Shown here piece by piece: positions 6,893-12,741 of a DNA stretch of 12,741 bases (position 1 is the first letter of the stretch; each line of letters opens with the position of its first letter). Origin of the DNA: Desulfobulbaceae bacterium (GTDB lineage Bacteria > Desulfobacterota > Desulfobulbia > Desulfobulbales > Desulfocapsaceae); the NCBI GenBank assembly GCA_030599175.1, contig JAUVON010000045.1, forward strand, positions 1-12,741, written 5' to 3'. The notes beneath the pieces were generated by a model. That model worked only from the letters and a program-made list of their open reading frames with translations, was not told where the DNA came from and did no database searches. Made by a program: the position numbers and the translations under genes.

Positions 6893-7759
6893 CTAGTCCT
6901 TTTCCTGAAAACCCCAGTGAAGTTTATTGCGCAGAATGGTGAAATAATCCCTTGTTGATGAGACGATAAGCTGCAGCGAATGTTCCGCTGATTCAATTTC
7001 AAGAAAGTCATCTTTTGTCATTACCCAGACCGGTTGACCATCGATAATCACTTGAGCATTTTCACCCTTATCTCTGGTGTCAAGACGGGTTCGTAAGATC
7101 TTGTCGGCGGGAAGTATAATCGGCCTGCTGCTGAGCATGAAAGGACAGATAGGTGTCACCAGAATAGTTGCCAGGCCAGGGTGAACAAGAGGTCCACCTG
7201 CGGAGAGGCTATACGCTGTTGATCCTGTTGGAGAAGAGAAGATTAATCCATCGGCTTTATAGGTGGTAATATATTTTTCATCTGCAGTGGTTGACAGGTT
7301 GAGAAGCCGATCAACTGCATTTTTATTTATAACAATATCGTTGAGTGCATACCTGTAATTACAGGGTTCAGTGTCTCTTACAACACGTGCTTTCAGCATC
7401 AACCTGTTCTCGATTGTTACCTGATTGTTCAAAATATACTCGAGGGTACTGAAGGTTTCATTTTCTGTCAATTCTGTTAAAAAACCTAAATTTCCAAGGT
7501 TAATCCCGAGAACAGGTATAGAATATCTGGCGGCCTGTTCGGCGATGTGCAATAATGTGCCATCTCCTCCAAGAACAATAATTATATCAAGATCAGGGGA
7601 AATGTCGTTGATAACTACGTTTATTTTCCTGCTTTGCAACCACTCTGTCAGGGTTGCTGCGTAGGCTTTCACAGGGGGGGCATCTTTCTTTGTGATAATC
7701 CCCGCGTTGCGAAGTTCTAATTTGACTAATGTCTTGAAAGGGGGTGGGCTATGACTCAT
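6893..7759 (-). CDS. nadK: NAD kinase
   Basis: This 288-residue cytoplasmic enzyme phosphorylates NAD to NADP using ATP or polyphosphate, the only de novo route to NADP(H). Signature motifs are clear: GGDGT at 64-68 in VVLGGDGTLLHIA-like context, GINLGNLGFLTE (85-96), NDIVINK (140-146), and the conserved block around TGSTAYSLSAGGP (178-190) followed by a HPG motif and SSRPIILP. Length is normal for bacterial NadK. The ATG at 7759 adds about 18 residues ahead of the usual first strand (NAGIITKKD), so a slightly later start cannot be excluded. It ends 20 bp from the convergent response regulator gene. Its upstream region has a widely spaced inverted repeat and, further out, a large palindrome. 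Confidence 0.95.
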   Translation of the reverse strand: MSHSPPPFKTLVKLELRNAGIITKKDAPPVKAYAATLTEWLQSRKINVVINDISPDLDIIIVLGGDGTLLHIAEQAARYSIPVLGINLGNLGFLTELTENETFSTLEYILNNQVTIENRLMLKARVVRDTEPCNYRYALNDIVINKNAVDRLLNLSTTADEKYITTYKADGLIFSSPTGSTAYSLSAGGPLVHPGLATILVTPICPFMLSSRPIILPADKILRTRLDTRDKGENAQVIIDGQPVWVMTKDDFLEIESAEHSLQLIVSSTRDYFTILRNKLHWGFQEKD

Positions 7760-7791
7760 TTCAAAAGGCTCTCGTGTTGGTTTCGTCTCGG

Positions 7792-7856
7792 TTCGAATAT
7801 TACTCTATTTTGATGTGAAAAATATGATAGAAATAAATTCTGCAATCATATTCGAA
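7792..7856. promoter_or_regulatory. Spaced inverted repeat upstream of nadK
   Basis: TTCGAATAT at 7792-7800 is repeated as its exact complement ATATTCGAA at 7848-7856, with 47 AT-rich bases between. The pair lies 33-97 bp upstream of the nadK start and would bracket its likely promoter. It could be a paired operator or a stem in the nadK leader RNA. I cannot assign a regulator, and 9-bp matches in AT-rich DNA can arise by chance. Confidence 0.35.
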
Positions 7857-7903
7857 TTCAGGTAAATATCAAATTGTGCATTATTATACAATGATGAACT
7901 CGT

Positions 7904-8076
7904 AAAAAGGTCATTCAAAGTTTTAGATGGCTAAGTCAAAAAGTTCGATATACGAGGCGTAGTGTTTTTCTCAGGCCCTCAACAATACATGTGGTATATT
8001 GAGGTTCTGAGAAAAACCTACAACGAAGGAGATCGGACTTTTTCCGACGCCATCATACAATGAAATTGACCTTTCT
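7904..8076. repeat. Large imperfect palindrome, MITE- or REP-like element
   Basis: A long imperfect inverted repeat has all its matching arms centred on about 7990. The arms include GTTTTTCTCAG (7964-7974) with CTGAGAAAAAC (8007-8017), AAAAAGT (7938-7944) with ACTTTTT (8037-8043), GATGGC (7926-7931) with GCCATC (8049-8054), and AAAGGTCA (7906-7913) with TGACCTTT (8067-8074). The centre is ACATGT. There is no open reading frame inside. Its size and nested arms fit a non-autonomous mobile element or a large REP-type hairpin. I recall similar GTTTTTCTCAG-containing palindromes in intergenic DNA of related sulfate reducers, but have not verified this here. Confidence 0.8.
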
Positions 8077-8135
8077 GGTTAAAAGGAAGTTGTTTTCCCT
8101 TAATAACAATGAAGCCGATTAAAGAAGAGGAGATG

Positions 8136-8300
8136 ATGATAAATAAAGAGTTGATAGAAATTCTGGCCTGCCCGCAATGTAAAGGAGCTGTAAAACTACA
8201 GGACGAGCATGGAATAATTTGTGAGAAATGCAAATTATTATATGAAATTAAAGATGACATTCCGATCATGCTTGTAGATGAGGCAAAGCGATTGAAATAA
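8136..8300 (+). CDS. Trm112-family small zinc-binding protein (YcaR-like)
   Basis: The product is 54 residues from the ATG at 8136. It has the Trm112/YcaR pattern: ACPQCKG with Cys12 and Cys15, CEKC with Cys29 and Cys32 (a probable Zn ribbon), and a C-terminal IKDDIPIMLVDEA. Eukaryotic and archaeal Trm112 activates RNA and protein methyltransferases, while the role of bacterial YcaR-type proteins is poorly defined. The frame extends to an ATG at 8109, and ATG also occurs at 8133. Family members begin close to the INKELLEILACP segment, and the AAGAAGAGGAG run at 8122-8132 is a good ribosome binding site for the 8133/8136 starts. It stands alone, about 60 bp after the large palindrome. Confidence 0.85.
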   Translation: MINKELIEILACPQCKGAVKLQDEHGIICEKCKLLYEIKDDIPIMLVDEAKRLK

Positions 8301-8372
8301 TATCACAGTTGAACTTGTCCATTTTGGAAAATCTGTGTTGACTGAAGTGGGAATACAATAAAATGATGCTTT

Positions 8373-8401
8373 AACTGCAGCGTTGGTTGCGTTTTGCAGT
8401 T
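8373..8401 (+). other. Stem-loop between the Trm112-like gene and nifU
   Basis: AACTGCA at 8373-8379 pairs exactly with TGCAGTT at 8395-8401, leaving 15 bases between. No run of T follows, so it is not a standard intrinsic terminator. It lies 73 bp after the stop of the Trm112-like gene. It could be a 3' end structure or part of a leader. Confidence 0.35.
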
Positions 8402-8465
8402 CAGGTATTATTGTCAGCTTGTAATGCATCAACAGTGATAGTAACACTCCCCGTAAGAAAGAAAT

Positions 8466-8493
8466 AAACCGGAATTAAGCTCAATCCCGGTTT
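8466..8493. promoter_or_regulatory. Stem-loop or operator-like inverted repeat upstream of nifU
   Basis: AAACCGGAATT (8466-8476) and AATCCCGGTTT (8483-8493) pair at 10 of 11 positions around a 6-nt loop. The element ends 77 bp before the nifU start. On the plus strand it is followed by G-rich sequence rather than T, so it is not a terminator for the upstream gene. An operator or a leader RNA hairpin for the Fe-S operon is possible. I see no recognisable match to a known IscR-type site. Confidence 0.4.
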
Positions 8494-8570
8494 GAGGGGG
8501 GTGAATATGACTTTCATATAAAAACAAAACAGGAAACATTTTTCCAGGCACTAAATACCAGGAGATTTTC

Positions 8571-9407
8571 ATGTGGGAATATACAGATAAAGTGCAACAA
8601 CACTTCCTCAATCCACAGAATGTAGGAGAGGTGGAAAATGCAAGTGGAACAGGAGATGTCGGATCGCTGGCATGTGGCGATGCTTTGAAGTTGACCCTCA
8701 AAGTTGACGAAAATGATATTATAACGGAAGCAAAATTCAAGACATTCGGTTGCGCCAGTGCAATAGCCTCCTCTTCTGTTTTGACGGAAATGGTGATTGG
8801 CATGTCGATTGACCAGGCTGCGAACATTAGTAACGAGGATATTGCTGATGCCCTTGGCGGGTTGCCGAAAGAAAAAATGCACTGTTCCGTGATGGGGCGT
8901 GAGGCACTTGAAGCCGCAATTGCAGACTATCGCGGTTTAATATTACCAATGGCAGCAGGAGAAGTAGTCTGCGAGTGTTTCGGTGTTACCGACCTGGAGG
9001 TAATCAGAGCAATTAATGAATCAAGTTTGCGATCTATTGAGGAAATTACCAACTTTACTAAAGCCGGCGGCGGATGTGGAAAATGTGAAGATAAGCTTCG
9101 GGATATTCTTCGCGAAACAGTTGGAGGGAAATCCGAAATAGTAAGTCCTGGTACTAAACCAAAGAAAATGACTGCTCTGCAGAAGATTAAGAAAATTGAA
9201 GAAGTGCTTGAAAGAGAAGTACGACCTGGTTTGAAAAAGGATGGTGGTGATATTGAACTCATCGATGTAGACGGGGACTTTATTACGGTATCTCTTCGAG
9301 GTGCATGTAAAAGCTGTAAAAAATCACAAACTACTATAAAAGAGTATGTTGAGAGAAAATTGAGAGAGCTGGTGCTGGACAGCCTTATAGTGGAGGAAGA
9401 GAATTAA
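8571..9407 (+). CDS. nifU: Fe-S cluster scaffold protein NifU
   Basis: The 278-residue product has the full three-domain NifU architecture. The IscU-like scaffold domain (1-125) has ligand cysteines Cys35 (ACGD), Cys61 (FGCASA) and Cys105 (MHCSVMG). A central BFD-like [2Fe-2S] domain has Cys134, Cys136, Cys169 and Cys172. A C-terminal Nfu-type domain (about 203-278) has CKSC (Cys246/Cys249). It assembles transient Fe-S clusters from sulfur supplied by NifS and passes them to apoproteins. It has AGGAG six bases ahead of the ATG. Its stop overlaps the nifS start by one base (TAATG), so translation is probably coupled. No nitrogenase gene is nearby, and many anaerobes use NifU/NifS as the general Fe-S system. 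Confidence 0.96.
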   Translation: MWEYTDKVQQHFLNPQNVGEVENASGTGDVGSLACGDALKLTLKVDENDIITEAKFKTFGCASAIASSSVLTEMVIGMSIDQAANISNEDIADALGGLPKEKMHCSVMGREALEAAIADYRGLILPMAAGEVVCECFGVTDLEVIRAINESSLRSIEEITNFTKAGGGCGKCEDKLRDILRETVGGKSEIVSPGTKPKKMTALQKIKKIEEVLEREVRPGLKKDGGDIELIDVDGDFITVSLRGACKSCKKSQTTIKEYVERKLRELVLDSLIVEEEN

Positions 9408-10591
9408 TGAGCAGTGTAAATGAAAAAGTTGTCTACATGGATAATAATGCTACAACAATGATCGCCCCGGAAGTTGTGGATGCCATGATGCCATATCTCA
9501 CTAATCTCTATGGTAACCCCTCAAGTATGCACACTTTTGGAGGGCAGGTAGGACAGGTTGTTTCTGAGGCACGGAAAAAAGTGGCAGATATACTTGGTGC
9601 AGATCCGGAAGAGATAACTTTTACCAGCTGTGGAACAGAAAGCGACTCAACTGCAATTTTATCCGCTTTGAGGACATTTCCTGAAAAAAGACATGTTGTA
9701 ACAACACGGGTTGAGCATCCTGCGGTAAAGAGTCTGTGTGATAACCTTGAAACCTTGACGGGACACAAATATAGGGTAACCCGATTGAAGGTTGATGGCG
9801 AAGGCATGATCGATATGGCTGAGTATGAGGCTGCATTGATGGATGATACCGCTATTGTCAGTGTTATGTGGGCCAATAATGAGACAGGTAATATATATCC
9901 TGTTGAAAAAATGGCAGCTATGGCCAAAGAGAGAGGGATTTTTTTTCATACGGATGCTGTCCAGGCAGTCGGCAAAATTCCAATCAATCTGAAAACACTT
10001 GATATCGATTTTCTCTCACTGTCCGGACATAAGATTCATGCTCCGAAAGGAGTCGGGGTATTGTATATTAAAAGAGGGACTCTTTTTGTGCCGTTTCTTA
10101 CAGGAGGCCATCAGGAACATGGCCGTCGAGGCGGTACTGAAAATGTAGCCTCTATCGTCGGGCTTGGCAGGGCTTGTGAACTCGCTTCAGAAAAGATGGA
10201 GGAAGAAAATACCAGGGTGAAACAGTTGCGTGATAAGCTGGAAGAAGGGTTACTCTCGGGTATTTCAAAGTCTCGCCTGAATGGACATAAAACAACTCGA
10301 CTTCCAAATACTTCAAATATCAGTTTCGAATTTGTCGAAGGGGAGGCTATCCTCCTGCATATGAATCGACATAAGATATGTGCTTCATCCGGTTCCGCCT
10401 GTACTTCCGGTTCTCTGGAGCCATCCCATGTACTCAGGGCAATGGGAGTTCCCTTTACCGCTGCACATGGCTCAATACGTTTTTCTCTCAGTGTTTACAA
10501 CAGCGAAGAAGAAGTTGATTATATTATTGAGAAGATGCCTGCAATTATAGAATTGTTGAGAAAAATGTCACCCTTTTGGCAAGGTAACTGA
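9407..10591 (+). CDS. nifS: Cysteine desulfurase NifS
   Basis: This 394-residue PLP enzyme converts cysteine to alanine and supplies persulfide sulfur to the NifU scaffold. Visible landmarks are YMDNNATT at 10-17, the PLP-stacking His104 in RVEHPAV, the HTDAVQAVGKIP block (181-192), PLP lysine Lys209 in LSLSGHKIHAPKG, the GGHQEHGRRGGTEN loop (233-246), and the catalytic Cys332 in SSGSACTSGSLEPSH. The short active-site loop (SSGSACTSG) is that of the NifS/IscS class. Length is normal. It is the second gene of the nifU-nifS operon, and an intrinsic terminator lies about 100 bp downstream. The close operon and the three-domain NifU favour the name nifS over iscS. Confidence 0.96.
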   Translation: MSSVNEKVVYMDNNATTMIAPEVVDAMMPYLTNLYGNPSSMHTFGGQVGQVVSEARKKVADILGADPEEITFTSCGTESDSTAILSALRTFPEKRHVVTTRVEHPAVKSLCDNLETLTGHKYRVTRLKVDGEGMIDMAEYEAALMDDTAIVSVMWANNETGNIYPVEKMAAMAKERGIFFHTDAVQAVGKIPINLKTLDIDFLSLSGHKIHAPKGVGVLYIKRGTLFVPFLTGGHQEHGRRGGTENVASIVGLGRACELASEKMEEENTRVKQLRDKLEEGLLSGISKSRLNGHKTTRLPNTSNISFEFVEGEAILLHMNRHKICASSGSACTSGSLEPSHVLRAMGVPFTAAHGSIRFSLSVYNSEEEVDYIIEKMPAIIELLRKMSPFWQGN

Positions 10592-10688
10592 AATGAAAAC
10601 AATCCCCCTGGAAAAAGAGCTAAAAAAACGGTATCCGATGATATAATTGTCACTTTATAGCTCAGTCTTTTCAAGACATTTTTAAAAG

Positions 10689-10736
10689 AAATCTTTCTGC
10701 TTTGTTGTACATCTTGAGGCAGGAAGATTTTTTTTT
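10689..10736 (+). terminator. Rho-independent terminator after nifS
   Basis: AAATCTTTCTGC (10689-10700) pairs with GCAGGAAGATTT (10719-10730) at 11 Watson-Crick positions plus one T-G wobble. Inner bases can extend the stem slightly. Nine T residues (10728-10736) overlap and follow the stem. This is a strong intrinsic terminator in the direction of the nifU-nifS operon. Confidence 0.85.
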
Positions 10737-10986
10737 GTAATGTTCTAAATTGACTTTTAAGAAAAATATTTATTATTTTTCCTGTTAAATCCTTAAATTT
10801 AAATACAAAAAATGCTATTGTAACTATAATGATATTTTAACACTCTTTCCCGGTTGGGTAAGAATGTTATTAGAATGTTCCATTTTCGGACTGAAACCAG
10901 GTTAATTTAACCTTCTGATGCAGCATGATGAGTTAAAAAAGGTGATCATACAAAAATGTGAATACCTCTTCCCAGGATAAGTTGAT
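10737..10986 (+). other. Non-coding leader and promoter region of the pilB-like gene
   Basis: This AT-rich 250-bp stretch has no credible gene. Possible sigma-70-like promoters are TTGACT (10750-10755) with TATTAT (10771-10776), whose 15-bp spacing is short, and a TATAAT at 10825-10830 lacking a good -35 box. A small hairpin with a GGTT loop is at 10845-10862, and a perfect short palindrome is at 10899-10913. AGGA at 10974-10977 is the ribosome binding site of the downstream ATPase. I do not recognise a riboswitch. Confidence 0.5.
10899..10913. promoter_or_regulatory. Perfect 15-bp palindrome upstream of the pilB-like gene
   Basis: AGGTTAA, a central T, and TTAACCT form an exact dyad of 7-1-7. 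It sits 74 bp before the ATG and downstream of the candidate promoters, a position suited to a repressor operator. No regulator can be assigned. Confidence 0.35.
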
Positions 10987-12741
10987 ATGGCTTTGCAGAA
11001 CAAAAAAATTGTACGGAAATCATCACGAAAAAGAACTGTTAAAGATCAATCGGGTGCGGGAAAGATTAAAATTGGTGAGCTCCTCAGTAAAGCCGGTTAT
11101 ATAACGCCGGCTCAGCTTGATACTGCTAAAAAAGCCTTGCAGAAAAATGGTGGCAGGCTCGGGGCTATACTGAGACAGTTTGAGTATATAGACCACGATA
11201 CTGTTTTTACCTTTTTAAGCAGACAGCACAATTATCCAGCGGTAGTTATCAAATCCGAACCACCGTCCAAGGATGCAATAAAACTTCTATCCTATGAGCA
11301 GGCAAAAGATTACATGGCATTTCCCCTGCGAATGGCAGGCAATACGCTGCAGGTAACAATGGCAGAGCCATCTGATGTTACTGCTGTAGAAGAGCTGCAA
11401 AACCTGCTTGACATGGAACTGTCGGTATGCGTTTCTTCTGAGACGGATATTGTTGAGGCATATCAGAAGTATTACGGTATTGATGACGAGGAAGCCAGGT
11501 CATACTTCGGGGGACAGGACGAACCCGAAGAAGAGATGAGTATGACTGAGGTTGATGACTTTGGCTCTATTGTTGCCGAGGCGGCGGATGATTTCGAGAT
11601 AGCAGGTGAAGATGACGACAGTCTGGGAGATCAGTTTGCAGCCTCTGATGCTCCGATTATCAAACTTGTTAACGGTATTCTGCTAAAGGCAGTTCAGGAC
11701 GGGGTATCTGATATTCATGTTGAGCCGTATGAAAAAAATATGCAGGTCAGGTATCGAAAAGACGGTGCCCTGTATAAGTCGATGAATTTGCCCTTGACAA
11801 TTAAAAATGCCCTGGTTGCCAGGATTAAAATCCTTTCCGGTCTGGATATAACCGAGAGACGTATTCCCCAGGACGGTCGAATTAAAATGAGGATGGGACG
11901 TAACAGATCAGTAGACTTTCGAGTCTCTTCCCTGCCCACTCTTTTTGGTGAATCAGTTGTACTTCGTATACTTGACAAAGGGTCTCTCAATGTCGATTTA
12001 ACAAAACTTGGTTTTGAGGTAAAGACATTTGAGATGTTGAAGCGGTGCCTGACCAGACCCCAGGGATTGTTGCTAGTTACAGGACCGACCGGCTCCGGTA
12101 AGACGGTTACCCTCTATTCTGCGCTCAATTCCATGAATAGCGAGGATATAAAAATTCTAACCGCTGAAGATCCGGTGGAATTCAATTTCAAAGGTATTAA
12201 CCAGGTCAATGTTAATACTGAGGTGGGAATGACGTTTGCAGCAGGGTTGAAGGCCTTTCTGCGCCAGGATCCTGACATTATAATGGTGGGAGAGATACGT
12301 GACATGGATACCGCTGAAATTGCAATTAAAGCAGCAATGACAGGACATCTGGTTTTTTCAACTCTTCATACCAACGACAGTGCTGCAACCATCGGAAGGC
12401 TTGTTGATATCGGTATTCCTGCCTATATGCTTGCCTCTTCCGTGACCATGGTTTTATCCCAGAGGCTGGGAAGAAGACTTTGTCAAAGTTGTAAAAAGGT
12501 AGAGAAACATGATTCAAAAGTGCTCCTTTCAATGGGCTTTAGTGAGGATGAAATTGAAAATTTAGTTACCTTTGGTCCCAATGGCTGCCCCGAATGCAAT
12601 GGGTTAGGGTATAGGGGCAGGGTTGGCTTTTTTGAGCTTATGGAGGTGACTGATGAAGTTGCCAAGGCTATCAGTGCTGAGGTTCCAGAGGATCAGTTGA
12701 GAAAAATTGCGATCCAGGAAGGCATGACACCTCTTCGTGAC
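10987..12741 (+). CDS. PilB/GspE-type secretion ATPase, 3' end outside the window
   Basis: The first 585 residues are present and the frame is still open at the window edge. The N-terminus (about 26-90) has two copies of a pattern like [K/R][I/L]GxxLxxxxxIxxxxLxxxxxxQ (IGELLSKAGYIT..., RLGAILRQFEYID...), as in MshEN/T2SSE-N domains that can bind c-di-GMP. An acidic linker (about 165-215) follows. The ATPase core has Walker A GPTGSGKT (366-373), Asp box AEDPVE, Walker B-region DPDIIMVGEIRD with Glu436, and His box TGHLVFSTLHTND. A zinc-binding tetracysteine comprises Cys499, Cys502, Cys534 and Cys537. The hexameric cytoplasmic motor powers type IV pilus extension or type II secretion. Sequence alone fits PilB best, but without neighbouring pil or gsp genes GspE or MshE is possible. 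AGGA lies 9 bp before the ATG. Confidence 0.93.
   Translation, partial: MALQNKKIVRKSSRKRTVKDQSGAGKIKIGELLSKAGYITPAQLDTAKKALQKNGGRLGAILRQFEYIDHDTVFTFLSRQHNYPAVVIKSEPPSKDAIKLLSYEQAKDYMAFPLRMAGNTLQVTMAEPSDVTAVEELQNLLDMELSVCVSSETDIVEAYQKYYGIDDEEARSYFGGQDEPEEEMSMTEVDDFGSIVAEAADDFEIAGEDDDSLGDQFAASDAPIIKLVNGILLKAVQDGVSDIHVEPYEKNMQVRYRKDGALYKSMNLPLTIKNALVARIKILSGLDITERRIPQDGRIKMRMGRNRSVDFRVSSLPTLFGESVVLRILDKGSLNVDLTKLGFEVKTFEMLKRCLTRPQGLLLVTGPTGSGKTVTLYSALNSMNSEDIKILTAEDPVEFNFKGINQVNVNTEVGMTFAAGLKAFLRQDPDIIMVGEIRDMDTAEIAIKAAMTGHLVFSTLHTNDSAATIGRLVDIGIPAYMLASSVTMVLSQRLGRRLCQSCKKVEKHDSKVLLSMGFSEDEIENLVTFGPNGCPECNGLGYRGRVGFFELMEVTDEVAKAISAEVPEDQLRKIAIQEGMTPLRD

Larger units (their letters stand above)
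7760..8132. other. Non-coding region between nadK and the Trm112-like gene
   Basis: No convincing gene lies here. Moving away from nadK, the region holds a 9-bp inverted repeat (TTCGAATAT at 7792-7800 and its complement at 7848-7856), an AT-rich stretch likely to include the nadK promoter, and then the roughly 170-bp palindrome at 7904-8076. The last 55 bases form the leader of the Trm112-like gene. The two genes are transcribed in opposite directions from this region. Confidence 0.7.

Noticed and set aside
7886..8063. ATACAATGA as a 9-bp target site duplication (7886-7894 and 8055-8063) around the palindrome
   Set aside because: The two copies are not placed symmetrically about the dyad. 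The right copy falls inside the outer arm pair (AAAGGTCA/TGACCTTT), so it cannot flank the same element. The AT-rich 9-mer match may be chance.
9508..9927. Long minus-strand open frame opposite nifS
   Set aside because: It is a shadow of a well-supported cysteine desulfurase gene, with no recognisable domain or ribosome binding site.
8571..10591. Nitrogen fixation locus
   Set aside because: NifU and NifS alone do not indicate nitrogen fixation. No nitrogenase structural or accessory genes are in the window, and this pair is the general Fe-S assembly system in many anaerobes.
10845..10862. Hairpin with GGTT loop as a riboswitch or terminator
   Set aside because: The stem has only six pairs with one mismatch, no T run follows, and no conserved riboswitch core is recognisable around it.

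Overview
The window is a mid-GC stretch of bacterial chromosome. The gene content fits a Desulfobacterota (former Deltaproteobacteria) bacterium, perhaps a Desulfobulbales-like one. That placement is an inference from a DVU0298-family protein, a cyclic-nucleotide-binding/DUF4388 protein, a three-domain NifU with NifS, an NtrC-type regulator and a type IV pilus/type II secretion ATPase in one neighbourhood. No rRNA, tRNA, CRISPR array, transposase or prophage gene was seen.

Layout. Positions 1-125 may hold the last 40 codons of a plus-strand gene. From 254 to 2030 two overlapping plus-strand genes encode a CNB-DUF4388 regulator and a HEAT-like DVU0298-family protein. A short-chain dehydrogenase homologue (2025-2867, minus) meets them tail to tail and lacks the usual catalytic Tyr and Lys. 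Two minus-strand lipoprotein genes follow as one operon: an unrecognised lipoprotein (3656-4435), then a FlgO-domain lipoprotein (3007-3642). Diverging from them is a PHP-domain phosphoesterase (4550-5413), followed by an NtrC-like sigma-54 response regulator with no adjacent kinase (5478-6872). NAD kinase (6893-7759, minus) converges on the regulator. A small Trm112-like zinc protein (8136-8300) follows, then an overlapping nifU-nifS pair (8571-10591) with a strong intrinsic terminator behind it, and finally a PilB/GspE-type ATPase cut by the window end (10987-12741).

Non-coding structure is the most unusual part. A 41-44 bp element occurs three times in intergenic DNA (155-195, 2957-2999, 5424-5467), always in the same orientation whatever the strand of the neighbouring genes. 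The third copy runs into the ribosome binding region of the response regulator. A separate imperfect palindrome of about 170 bp (7904-8076) lies between nadK and the Trm112-like gene and looks like a non-autonomous mobile or REP-like element. Its arms share a short motif with the 43-bp repeat.

Functionally the window mixes housekeeping genes (NAD kinase, Fe-S cluster assembly, Trm112-like protein) with signalling and surface genes (CNB-DUF4388 protein, NtrC-type regulator, lipoproteins, pilus/secretion ATPase with a probable c-di-GMP-binding N-terminus). I see no defence island and no clearly new multigene system. The best leads are the two repeat families, the SDR with altered catalytic residues, and the CNB-DUF4388/DVU0298 pair.
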